From positions 1 to 7,389 of the forward strand of contig QMPB01000211.1 of assembly GCA_003648395.1 (NCBI GenBank): a stretch of 7,389 bases of DNA, given 5' to 3'. This DNA comes from Bacteroidota bacterium. Its GTDB lineage: Bacteria > Bacteroidota > Bacteroidia > Bacteroidales > UBA1556. The translations under genes were made by a program, and so were the position numbers. Shown here piece by piece: positions 1 through 5,594 of this stretch (positions are counted from its first letter, which is position 1; every line of letters starts with the position of its first letter). The notes beneath the pieces were generated by a model, which worked only from the letters and a program-made list of their open reading frames with translations, had not been told where the DNA came from and ran no database searches.

Positions 1-52
1 ATAACCATGGGGCTCCGCCCATGGTTATTCGTATTTGACCCTTTCAGGGTCA
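1..52. repeat. Tandem REP-like hairpins
   Basis: Two perfect inverted repeats lie back to back. The first has 11-bp arms at 1-11 and 18-28 around the loop GCTCCG. The second has 7-bp arms at 36-42 and 46-52 around a 3-nt loop (TGACCCT / AGGGTCA). They are much richer in GC than the surrounding sequence. From memory, similar paired hairpins are dispersed in Bacteroidota genomes, often near REP-associated (Y1/IS200-like) transposases. No such transposase is visible here, and the element may continue beyond the left edge. They could also act as a transcription terminator, but no T-tract follows. Confidence 0.6.
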
Positions 53-127
53 GTGATATACGTAGTACTCTATAATTGTAATAATAAAGGCAATTTACAC
101 TGATTAGATACATCGAATTTAACTAAT

Positions 128-149
128 TATTATCCGCGAGCGGATAATA
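128..149. promoter_or_regulatory. Palindrome resembling a HipB operator
   Basis: A 10-bp perfect inverted repeat (128-137 and 140-149) contains TATCC, then six bases, then GGATA (131-146). The E. coli HipB operators are TATCC-N8-GGATA, so the half-sites match but the spacer is two bases shorter. It lies about 75 bp upstream of the first intact hipB remnant codons. The sequence TATATTCG at 148-155 is one base from the Bacteroidota -7 consensus TAnnTTTG, so the palindrome would cover a promoter. The half-site match is seen directly; the role as a HipB operator is inferred. It could instead be another member of the hairpin family at 1-52. Confidence 0.45.
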
Positions 150-150
150 T

Positions 151-166
151 ATTCGTGTAATTCGTG
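151..166 (+). repeat. Short direct repeat of ATTCGTG
   Basis: ATTCGTG occurs at 151-157 and again at 160-166, a 9-bp period, directly after the TATCC palindrome. Similar ATTCGTG-rich sequences recur in Bacteroidota intergenic DNA as I remember them, but nothing here shows a function. Confidence 0.3.
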
Positions 167-204
167 AGATTAGATGATATCATTTTTGATATAAGCATTT
201 GTTA

Positions 205-219
205 TTAGCATAATGCTAA
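205..219. repeat. Palindrome in the damaged hipB 5' region
   Basis: TTAGCAT, one A, then ATGCTAA form a 7+1+7 palindrome. It lies where the hipB N-terminal codons should be and contains one of the in-frame stops of that region (TAG at 206-208). It may be a protein-binding site or a chance product of decay. Confidence 0.25.
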
Positions 220-223
220 ATAA

Positions 224-427
224 TCATTATTAATAAATGAAATTAATTTAGATGAGTTTGCCAATAGGTCGGGAATTGCATTAACAGTTATAAGGAAGAT
301 AGAACAAGGAAAAACTAATCTAAATCTAGATAGTGTAAATCAGGTTTTGGCTATGTTTGGTCATGAGATGGTTCCTATTGATAGTAGAAGTATTGATTCA
401 AACAATATTGATTATGAGAAAAGCTAA
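224..427 (+). pseudogene. hipB antitoxin remnant, N-terminus lost
   Basis: The frame encodes a HipB-like XRE/HTH_3 DNA-binding segment. The recognition part reads DEFANRSGIALTVIRKIEQG, followed by NLDSVNQVLAMFGHEMVP and a short polar tail ending EKS. This is the second half of the helix-turn-helix domain plus the HipB C-terminus. No ATG, GTG or TTG opens the frame after the in-frame TAA at 221-223, and another stop (TAG) lies at 206-208, so the first helix or so is missing or decayed. An ATG at 174-176 is in a different frame. In the family, HipB represses its own operon and neutralises the HipA/HipT kinase. The TAA at 425-427 overlaps the ATG of the next gene (414-416), the usual hipB-hipA coupling. 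The family assignment is firm; function is unlikely. Confidence 0.75.
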
Positions 428-605
428 GATTTTATATAAAGACATATTTGCAGGTATATTAACTGAAACTAATGATGGAGAGTACGTTTTCGAGTATGAA
501 GAGGATTATATTAGAAACTATCCAAAACAGTTTATTTCCTTTTCTATGTCTGTTACAAATCAAAAATACACTGAAAATAAACTATTTCCTTTTGATGAAG
601 GATGA
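414..605 (+). pseudogene. Truncated HipA N-terminal domain (HipS-like)
   Basis: The ATG at 414 is preferred because it overlaps the end of hipB and begins the family pattern MRKAKILYKDIFAGILTE. The longer upstream in-frame start at 357 would read through hipB in the wrong frame. The 63 residues match HipA N-subdomain 1, which in three-gene HipBST loci is a separate protein, HipS, of about 100 residues. The product ends at LFPFDEG and TGA, where the family normally continues with a conserved segment of the type GLxPEGW. No kinase domain (HipA core or HipT) follows. Instead the opposite strand carries AbiEii-type coding sequence up to this point. The gene is therefore a remnant whose 3' part was removed by rearrangement. 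A short functional HipS is unlikely but not excluded. Confidence 0.7.
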
Positions 606-966
606 TTTACATTCAAAAAAGTAGTGCGCTTTTGGAATACCATCTTTTTTATAACTCCTACGCTCATCAAGTTCAAATTTGGTAAATTCTGATGATTCAA
701 TAACCTTCGATAATTTGCCCTCTAATGTTTCTCTATCAATCTCTGATGAAACATCTATATCTGTTGAAAACCGAGCACTTTCACCAGTAATTAGTATAAG
801 GCTTGTACCTCCTTTAAAAACAAAATTAATATTCTGTTTTACGAGATTTTCTAATAAATAAAACGCATAAATCATTTTCTCAATAAGAGCAGGATCACTC
901 CCCATAAATGTACTTTCGCGTAGGCTATTTACCCATTCTGCTTGAAATGTTTTTTGCTAATATCAT
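582..966 (-). pseudogene. AbiEii-type nucleotidyltransferase toxin, frameshifted and truncated
   Basis: The main frame (ATG at 905, 107 codons) contains FVFKGGTSLILITGESARF then STDIDV. This is the GG(T/S)-x-D-x-D nucleotidyltransferase motif of the AbiEii/AbiGii type IV toxin family, which normally has well over 200 residues. The true start is probably the ATG at 966-964, which overlaps the TAA of the antitoxin gene (TAATG). From that ATG the frame breaks in an A6 run (T6 at 950-955 on the plus strand). Removing one A gives MILAKTFQAEWVNSLREST, which joins the main frame without a stop. The C-terminal half is absent: shortly after IPKAHYFF the frame runs into DNA antisense to the HipA fragment. 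The toxin should therefore be inactive twice over, by frameshift and by truncation. In intact loci it transfers nucleotides to a tRNA or other target. Confidence 0.75.
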
Positions 967-1715
967 TAGATTATGTTTTCAAAATTTGGTTCTATATACT
1001 CAGATATAAATCGTAGAAGTTCCTTATGCCTCTTTCTGCGTTCAGCATAATTCATCATTTTAGAATAATTAATGGTATAGTTTCTAAACATGGATAAAAA
1101 TATCATATTCATTTCGCTTCCTCCATATATATAAAAGGTTTCTTGATCACAAAACAAATCAACCAATATCTTTTCGGGACTAGCAAACTGAATATTCTTT
1201 ACTTTAATTGAAGGTGAGCGACTTATCAGCGGCCTAACTATAATGCTATTCTTATCAGAAACTACATTTTGACTCATAAGTTCAGGATTTGGTTTTAAGA
1301 AGGCATTTAAACCATTGTCTTTAAACAAATAAAAGACGGATTCTATGATGTCCTTTTCACATTCAAACACATAAAATGAATTAATAGGTATATGATTCAT
1401 ATATGAATTAAGTAGCTTGGTATTCCAAATGCTATATGCTAAATCATCATATTCACTATCAAAAAGCTTAACACATTTACGAATGATTGCATCAGATTCT
1501 TGTATAAATTCATGACTAGATGCAATTTTATATTTACCTCTTGCAATGCGATATATAAGACCTTTCTCTTTCCATCTAGAAAGCCTTGTACGAACAGCAG
1601 AACGACCCATATCTATACCAATAGAGCTAAAATACTTCTGTACATCATCAATTGCAATGCAATCTTTACCCCTATTTGCATCACTAATCTTATCTAAATG
1701 CTTATTTTTATCCAT
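966..1715 (-). CDS. AbiEi-type antitoxin and autorepressor
   Basis: This 249-residue protein precedes an AbiEii-type toxin gene and overlaps it by one base (TAATG), the standard order of type IV AbiE loci. Residues 16-65 look like a winged helix, with RSAVRTRLSRWKEKGLIYR as the recognition region and IARGKYKI as the wing. The C-terminal part includes a segment ASPEKILVDLFCDQE (179-192) and a basic stretch ERRKRHKELLRF (225-236). In studied systems AbiEi counters the toxin without a stable complex and represses the operon by binding inverted repeats in the promoter. A perfect 16-bp inverted repeat lies just upstream here. The frame is intact while the toxin is broken, so this is now an orphan antitoxin. 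The start ATG lies about 20 nt from the predicted transcription start. Assignment rests on domain layout, neighbour and operator, not on a database match. Confidence 0.7.
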   Translation of the reverse strand: MDKNKHLDKISDANRGKDCIAIDDVQKYFSSIGIDMGRSAVRTRLSRWKEKGLIYRIARGKYKIASSHEFIQESDAIIRKCVKLFDSEYDDLAYSIWNTKLLNSYMNHIPINSFYVFECEKDIIESVFYLFKDNGLNAFLKPNPELMSQNVVSDKNSIIVRPLISRSPSIKVKNIQFASPEKILVDLFCDQETFYIYGGSEMNMIFLSMFRNYTINYSKMMNYAERRKRHKELLRFISEYIEPNFENII

Positions 1716-1741
1716 ATACGTAACTCTTTAATTTAGATCAG

Positions 1742-1772
1742 TAAATGTAGTAATTATTACCACATATACAAT
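1742..1772 (-). promoter_or_regulatory. Promoter of the AbiEi-type gene
   Basis: On the minus strand ATTG (1772-1769) is followed by 19 nt and then TACATTTA (1749-1742). This fits the Bacteroidota -33 TTG / -7 TAnnTTTG pattern with one mismatch at the last base. Transcription would begin near 1735, leaving a leader of about 20 nt before the ATG at 1715. The -33 element lies in the spacer of the inverted repeat at 1750-1790 and the left arm fills the space between the two boxes, so a bound repressor would block polymerase. Confidence 0.55.
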
Positions 1773-1790
1773 AGATGTGGTAATAATTAC
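1750..1790. promoter_or_regulatory. Perfect 16-bp inverted-repeat operator
   Basis: GTAATTATTACCACAT at 1750-1765 and its exact reverse complement at 1775-1790 are separated by 9 nt. Centre-to-centre spacing is 25 bp. The arms flank and overlap the promoter of the AbiEi-type gene. AbiEi proteins are known to bind paired inverted repeats cooperatively and bend DNA, so this is the likely autoregulatory operator. Each arm also has internal symmetry (GTAATTATTAC is an 11-bp palindrome), so each could bind a dimer. Confidence 0.75.
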
Positions 1791-1918
1791 ATTAGAAAGT
1801 ATATTTAAGGTTAAAACCACCTCTTAAAAAAAAGGATCAACATTTAATTATTCCTATTTCTTATTCCTAACTAGATAATTAACTATACTATTAAGATCTC
1901 TATAAATTATCTTATCAT

Positions 1919-2458
1919 TTATAAGGAACAATTGCTCATAGTAGATTCCATGGCATTTTCAACAGCAGTATCCATTTTATTATCTGCACAAAGCTCGTTA
2001 ACCCACTGTGATTTCGCTAGCCAAACTTTTCTTTTCTCAAAACTAGGCATATACTTCTTCAAAGCATTTAAGGCTTCGGTAGCATTTTGAAACGACTGAG
2101 TTGTATATTGATAATGCAAAAGAAACCAGAACTCAATACTCGGCATCGTTTCACAAATCAATACCTGTGGTATATCCTGATACCTATTTTTTAACTCGTC
2201 AAATTCAGCTTTTCTATGTTGATTTACAATAGTATCGTAATCTGTAAGGTAAACAATACCATCTGTTCCACCCCTTAGTAGTTCATCAATAATATCACGA
2301 GCTTGTGATATTTCGATATTATTAAATAAACTTGGGCGTGTTGCATAGTTATACCCTTTTACATCTTTCAAATGCTTTAAGTAGAACTGCTCCGTCATAC
2401 CATCCCCCAACACAGCGTATTTTAGTCTAAACCTTCTATCTCCGTTTTTTCTACTCAT
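1919..2458 (-). CDS. RloB-family (Toprim-like) protein, 3' end probably frameshifted
   Basis: The 179-residue frame shows the RloB layout. YAVLGDGMTEQFYLKHL (14-30) contains the G-x-T-E motif with E23. IVYLTDYDTI (68-77) has a D-x-D at 73 and 75. TMPSIEFWFLLHYQYT (104-119) is the family's S-x-E-(F/L)-W-LLL-like block. Glu plus D-x-D is the arrangement of Toprim-type nucleases, so metal-dependent cleavage of nucleic acid is inferred. The start lies 2 nt after the stop of the AAA ATPase gene, so the two are translationally coupled. The frame ends abruptly at NAMESTMSNCSL. A -1 frame then runs 24 codons to a TAG at 1854-1856 and contains IYRDLNSIVNYLVRNKK, which would bring the protein to about 200 residues, nearer the family size. 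Whether the short form is functional is unknown. Confidence 0.75.
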   Translation of the reverse strand: MSRKNGDRRFRLKYAVLGDGMTEQFYLKHLKDVKGYNYATRPSLFNNIEISQARDIIDELLRGGTDGIVYLTDYDTIVNQHRKAEFDELKNRYQDIPQVLICETMPSIEFWFLLHYQYTTQSFQNATEALNALKKYMPSFEKRKVWLAKSQWVNELCADNKMDTAVENAMESTMSNCSL

Positions 2459-2460
2459 AA

Positions 2461-3738
2461 TTAGTCAATATTTGGTATTGCTCCAAATTTGCCTGATTTA
2501 TAATAATTGTAATACGATAGTTCTTTTCGAAATTTCGGGAAATCTGTAACTGAGAATAAACGAGTTGATTGATCGCTTCTCTTTTCAGTGAACCATATTG
2601 CGTCTTTTCTCAATAATTCTTTTTTGTTTAATAATGAGATATCATGAATAGTAATAATTAGTTGTGAAGATTTGGATTGCAAAATGAATTCCTTTATTAA
2701 ACTTTCCAGCAATAAAGAGTGTAATGAAGTATCTAACTCATCGAGGGCAAGAAAAGCATTATTATTAAGGCAATCGTATAACGGAAACATTAATTCATAA
2801 TACCTTTTTAATCCTTCTGACAATTCACTTTTTTCTACTTGACATGGCACAAGTTCACCATCTTTCTCAACATCTTGTTGAAAATAGGTATATGGTTTAA
2901 TTACCTCAACTTGTTCATTGCTGTATTCCGCTTTTAACTGTTTGGCTGTTTTTCCATACATAAATTTAAGTAGATATTCTGAAAACGGTTCTGATTTATT
3001 AATAATAGTAATATCAGAAATACTTTTATCTGCTTTATTGAGCATTTTTAATACAAATGTTTTTAATTTTTCTTCCGTAAATGAATTTTGTAATCTGTCT
3101 ATAAAATGGTTATTCGAACCAACCACTGGCAGAAACTTATCTTCAAACCAATCTAGTGCTTTTTTAATATTTTGATTAAAAATTTTAGAATAATAAATAG
3201 TGGATAATACTGAACTATTCTTTAAAGTTTTTAAAGAAATTTCTTCTTTAGCTACATTTGAGATTTTAAGTTTTGTACCAAATTCAATTACCGAAGTATT
3301 GGTATTATCATCAAAGTATCGCTCAAAGATTATAGCAGGCTGTGTACCTGGGTAAAAATATAATTTCTCGCTTTTGATATACTGTTTAGCAACTTCTAGC
3401 TTATATACATGTTTTATTGCTCCAACGTAGAAAACTAATTCAAACTCACCAATGGGATTAACCTCAGGGCTAAAAGCAAATGGATGAAAGTCAATTTCTA
3501 CCTCTTTGCTCTGAGGAATATTAAAAACAAAATTTCTCAAAAAGCCAAAGGCATTTATCAAATTACTTTTTCCTGAAGCATTTGCTCCATAAACCAAAGC
3601 AAGTTTAAGCAAACGCACTCCTGGAACAGGTTCGTGGATATAATAATCTTCTAAGTTCTTATCTGCATTAGCCTCAAAGCTAAAAACAATCTCATCTTTG
3701 AAAGATAAAAAGTTCTTTATTTTTAGTTCTTGTATCAT
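2461..3738 (-). CDS. AAA/ABC-type ATPase of an RloA-RloB-like defence pair
   Basis: This 425-residue protein belongs to the AAA_15/AAA_21 (OLD-like, ABC-fold) ATPases. It begins IQELKIKNFLSFKDE, the usual first strand. Walker A is GANASGKSN (51-59, Lys57). The ABC signature is LSEG (306-309). Walker B and D-loop read FLALDELDTSLHS (329-341), with Glu334 as the likely catalytic base. The switch His is in IITIHD (His365), and the IWFTEK block (381-386) is typical of this group. Between them, about residues 75-300, lies a family-variable region. All ATPase motifs are intact. In related pairs (RloA/RloB, AriA/AriB of PARIS, Gabija-type) the ATPase senses phage or partner and controls a Toprim nuclease. 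The next gene, RloB-like, is 2 nt away. The ATG at 3736-3738 follows a good Bacteroidota promoter by about 22 nt. The defence role is inferred. Confidence 0.85.
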   Translation of the reverse strand: MIQELKIKNFLSFKDEIVFSFEANADKNLEDYYIHEPVPGVRLLKLALVYGANASGKSNLINAFGFLRNFVFNIPQSKEVEIDFHPFAFSPEVNPIGEFELVFYVGAIKHVYKLEVAKQYIKSEKLYFYPGTQPAIIFERYFDDNTNTSVIEFGTKLKISNVAKEEISLKTLKNSSVLSTIYYSKIFNQNIKKALDWFEDKFLPVVGSNNHFIDRLQNSFTEEKLKTFVLKMLNKADKSISDITIINKSEPFSEYLLKFMYGKTAKQLKAEYSNEQVEVIKPYTYFQQDVEKDGELVPCQVEKSELSEGLKRYYELMFPLYDCLNNNAFLALDELDTSLHSLLLESLIKEFILQSKSSQLIITIHDISLLNKKELLRKDAIWFTEKRSDQSTRLFSVTDFPKFRKELSYYNYYKSGKFGAIPNID

Positions 3739-3767
3739 TTGTATTTCGTTTTATTGTAAGTCGTTTG

Positions 3768-3798
3768 CAAATATACAAAATACAAGCCAAATATACAA
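3768..3798 (-). promoter_or_regulatory. Promoter of the ATPase-rloB operon with 11-bp direct repeat
   Basis: On the minus strand TTG (3798-3796), 20 nt, then TATATTTG (3775-3768) matches the Bacteroidota -33/-7 consensus, with transcription predicted near 3761. The 11-mer CAAATATACAA (plus strand) occurs at 3768-3778 and again at 3788-3798, so start-to-start spacing is 20 bp, about two helical turns. The upstream copy covers the -33 region and the downstream copy covers the -7 box. This could be a tandem operator. Confidence 0.6.
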
Positions 3799-3883
3799 GT
3801 CTATTTGAATATATTGCAAAATTGTTAAAATATTTGGAAATACAGACAATGTGTCAGAGGGTTTTGTCAAAAAAAATACCAAA

Positions 3884-4012
3884 TCATAATTTTAATAGTA
3901 AGAACAAAAATATCCCCAAAACAATTAAAAATACTATCTCTTTCTCAGATAAATTCTCAGCTTCGATATTTATAAATTTAATTCTAATCTTTATTTTTCT
4001 CTTATTAGCCAT
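3884..4012 (-). CDS. Possible 42-residue tail-anchored membrane protein
   Basis: A short minus-strand frame begins ATG at 4012 and ends TGA at 3884. The product starts with a very basic segment (MANKRKIKIRIKF), has an acidic middle (EAENLSEKE), and ends in a single hydrophobic helix, about residues 26-40 (IVFLIVLGIFLFLLL), closing KL. That is a sensible tail-anchored or single-pass membrane peptide with a cytoplasmic basic N-terminus. TAGCTTTG (4041-4034) fits the -7 consensus TAnnTTTG about 15-20 nt before the start, but the -33 region has only TTTTT. It lies 145 nt upstream of the ATPase gene on the same strand. No homologue is recognised. The sequence is AT-rich and short, so chance cannot be excluded. 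Confidence 0.35.
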   Translation of the reverse strand: MANKRKIKIRIKFINIEAENLSEKEIVFLIVLGIFLFLLLKL

Positions 4013-4220
4013 ATTCCAATTTTAATATCGCAGCAAAGCTAAAGTAGGAATCAATAATTAAAAAGGACAGAATAATCACAAATACAGAACATAACATCCC
4101 CAAATAAAGCATGGCGTATATATCTTAATATATGTATATTACACAATATTGAGAGAGTATTTAATCCTTTCTAATATTTAATTGTATTTCAGTAACTCAA
4201 CTCCTCCATAATCATTCAGT
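4013..4220. other. Intergenic AT-rich stretch, no gene seen
   Basis: Apart from the possible -7 box TAGCTTTG at 4034-4041, I see no convincing frame, terminator or repeat between the possible small membrane gene and the nuclease-like gene. The wider stretch 3739-4220 contains only the ATPase promoter, the possible small gene and this spacer. Confidence 0.5.
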
Positions 4221-4979
4221 CTAAGAATATTTTCTCAACAGCCCCTTTATCACCTCCAAATCATGCTCTTTATCTCTTATTAGTTCTTTATTGCTGGCGT
4301 GTAATAGTTGTGAATAATCGATGGTAATTAAGTCTATTCCATTTTTAGGGAGTAGTTCTTTTCTTCTTTCGTCATAGATTTTGCGTTGTTCGCCGCGCGA
4401 TACTCCGCTTACGGTCTTTACATCGGGTTTATCAAAATGATCCACACTTTCGGTATGTTGTTTTTCGAAATACTCAATTACTAAGTTTAACTCATTATAG
4501 TATGCATCTACGGGCAGCTTCGTTCTTGTTACACCATCTTTATGTAAATCACCCAAAAGAAAGTCAAATCTTTTTTGACGGTTTGCTTTCTGTTCCAACA
4601 CCTGATCACATAAATCAATTACATAGGACTCGTCACTATTGGCACGAGATAATGAAGCCTGTTTTGATTCCACTTTTTTCTCTTGTTGCTTATAGTGCGT
4701 TGTAGGCTTGTCTGCATTGGAAGGAATAAAATACCAATAGGTGTTTTTATCTTTTCTTTCGGCATAAAGATAAGGGATCTTTTCCAACTGATTTTTATCA
4801 TCCAATGTTCTTAATATTTTACGTATTGGCAAACCCTTTCTATGGTCTTTTTCAAATATTCCAGCACTAATAAAATATGGCATTAGTTCTTTTGCTGGAA
4901 CTATTTTAATAGAAGGATTTTTAACAAAATAAGCTTGAATTACCGAATTTATATCTTTTATCTTCGTATGATCTATCAT
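4221..4979 (-). CDS. Winged-helix plus restriction-endonuclease-like protein
   Basis: I recognise this 252-residue architecture as a putative nuclease but cannot name the family. Residues about 10-86 look like a winged helix, ending in the wing-like LYAERKDKNTYWYFIP. A polar linker (about 87-115) follows. The C-terminal part reads RFDFLLGD (137-144), LPVDAYYNELNLVIEYFEKQ (155-174), then VSGVSRGEQRKIYDERR (190-206) and GIDLITIDYS (214-223). Asp158 followed by Glu172-x-Gln174 on the next strand resembles the D...E-x-Q active site of some PD-(D/E)xK enzymes such as BglII. The conserved-looking basic helix would follow. No methyltransferase is nearby, so a conventional restriction-modification role is not supported. 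A stand-alone DNA nuclease, either a defence effector or a repair-type enzyme, fits better. The frame ends TAG and no strong promoter motif was found upstream. Confidence 0.6.
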   Translation of the reverse strand: MIDHTKIKDINSVIQAYFVKNPSIKIVPAKELMPYFISAGIFEKDHRKGLPIRKILRTLDDKNQLEKIPYLYAERKDKNTYWYFIPSNADKPTTHYKQQEKKVESKQASLSRANSDESYVIDLCDQVLEQKANRQKRFDFLLGDLHKDGVTRTKLPVDAYYNELNLVIEYFEKQHTESVDHFDKPDVKTVSGVSRGEQRKIYDERRKELLPKNGIDLITIDYSQLLHASNKELIRDKEHDLEVIKGLLRKYS

Positions 4980-5254
4980 AATAACTATACTTTTATATTA
5001 TTCAATTTTTAAATCTTCAATTCTCACATTACTCACTTTTTCCAAACCAACAATATCTATCAAAATATGTTTTAGTAATACGAATGGCTAATATATGGAA
5101 AAAATGAGTTGATTTTTTATGGGATTCTAGTAATTAAACCTCTTTGTAAAGTCCTCATTCAACTTTCATTATTTTATACCTATCAAATGAACATAAGCAA
5201 CTGCTTTAGTTGTTATAAACTCAGTTAAGTAACTATAAATAATTGGACTCCTTG
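4980..5254. other. Intergenic region, nothing recognised
   Basis: This 275-bp stretch between the nuclease-like gene's start and the ftsH relic shows no convincing promoter, RNA or repeat. A minus-strand frame at 5169-5270 stays open for 33 codons downstream of the ftsH relic but has no recognised similarity. Confidence 0.4.
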
Positions 5255-5533
5255 CTAAAGGTAAGATGTTATCTCAATCTTTATTTCATCCTCAGCAGCA
5301 GAATAATCATGACATTCATTCGCCGTTGCACCTAATGGAATTGATATCCGTAGTGGAATACTTCCCATACTATTTTTTTTAAACATTTCAGATAAGAAAG
5401 CTGTTGCCCTATCAGTATCCTTCTGAAAACCAGTTGTTAAATAATCTTTTCCAAACACTACTTATTCAGCAGCATAACCTCCTAACATCATTGCTGCCTA
5501 ATTATTCAACGGAGTATTGATAATGATAGACAT
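5255..5533 (-). pseudogene. Fragment of an FtsH-type protease gene
   Basis: On the minus strand the pattern AAMMLGGYAAE, then a stop, then VVFGKDYLTTG is the conserved segment after the FtsH zinc site (family form LGGRAAEEVVFG...TTGA). It continues with DTDRATAFLSEMFKKNSMGS, similar to the following FtsH helix. The fragment therefore comes from the C-terminal metalloprotease domain of an FtsH-like AAA protease. The AAA domain and the HExxH zinc motif are absent. Two in-frame stops interrupt it: TAG at 5498-5500 and TAA at 5462-5464. Both are one transition away from a Gln codon. The last residues (KIEITSYL) end at TAG 5255-5257. The relic overlaps the predicted promoter of the downstream plus-strand gene. 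Confidence 0.65.
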
Positions 5534-5545
5534 TATATAAATTTG
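5516..5545 (+). promoter_or_regulatory. Possible promoter of the outer-membrane protein gene
   Basis: ATTG at 5516-5519, 18 nt, then TAAATTTG at 5538-5545 fits the Bacteroidota -33/-7 pattern. Transcription would start near 5552, giving a leader of about 43 nt. A second -7-like box, TAAGTTTG at 5561-5568, lacks a matching -33. Confidence 0.45.
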
Positions 5546-5594
5546 ATATAGCAAAATCCTTAAGTTTGCAGTATATTATTTTAATTTATATTTA

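Noticed and set aside
357..413. Upstream in-frame start for the HipA-like fragment
   Set aside because: These codons overlap hipB in another frame; family similarity begins at the ATG at 414.
1791..1918. Terminator after the RloB-like gene
   Set aside because: An 8-base T-run on the minus strand (1826-1833) and a GGTTTTAACC palindrome are present, but the run comes before the palindrome and no stem precedes it.
3765..4025. Plus-strand frame of 86 codons with a hydrophobic C-terminus
   Set aside because: It begins inside the minus-strand operon promoter, has no family signal, and its hydrophobic end is antisense to the basic N-terminus of the more sensible 42-residue minus-strand frame.
5169..5270. 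Minus-strand frame of 33 codons after the ftsH relic
   Set aside because: No start codon of its own, no recognised similarity, and it could not be joined convincingly to the FtsH-like frame.
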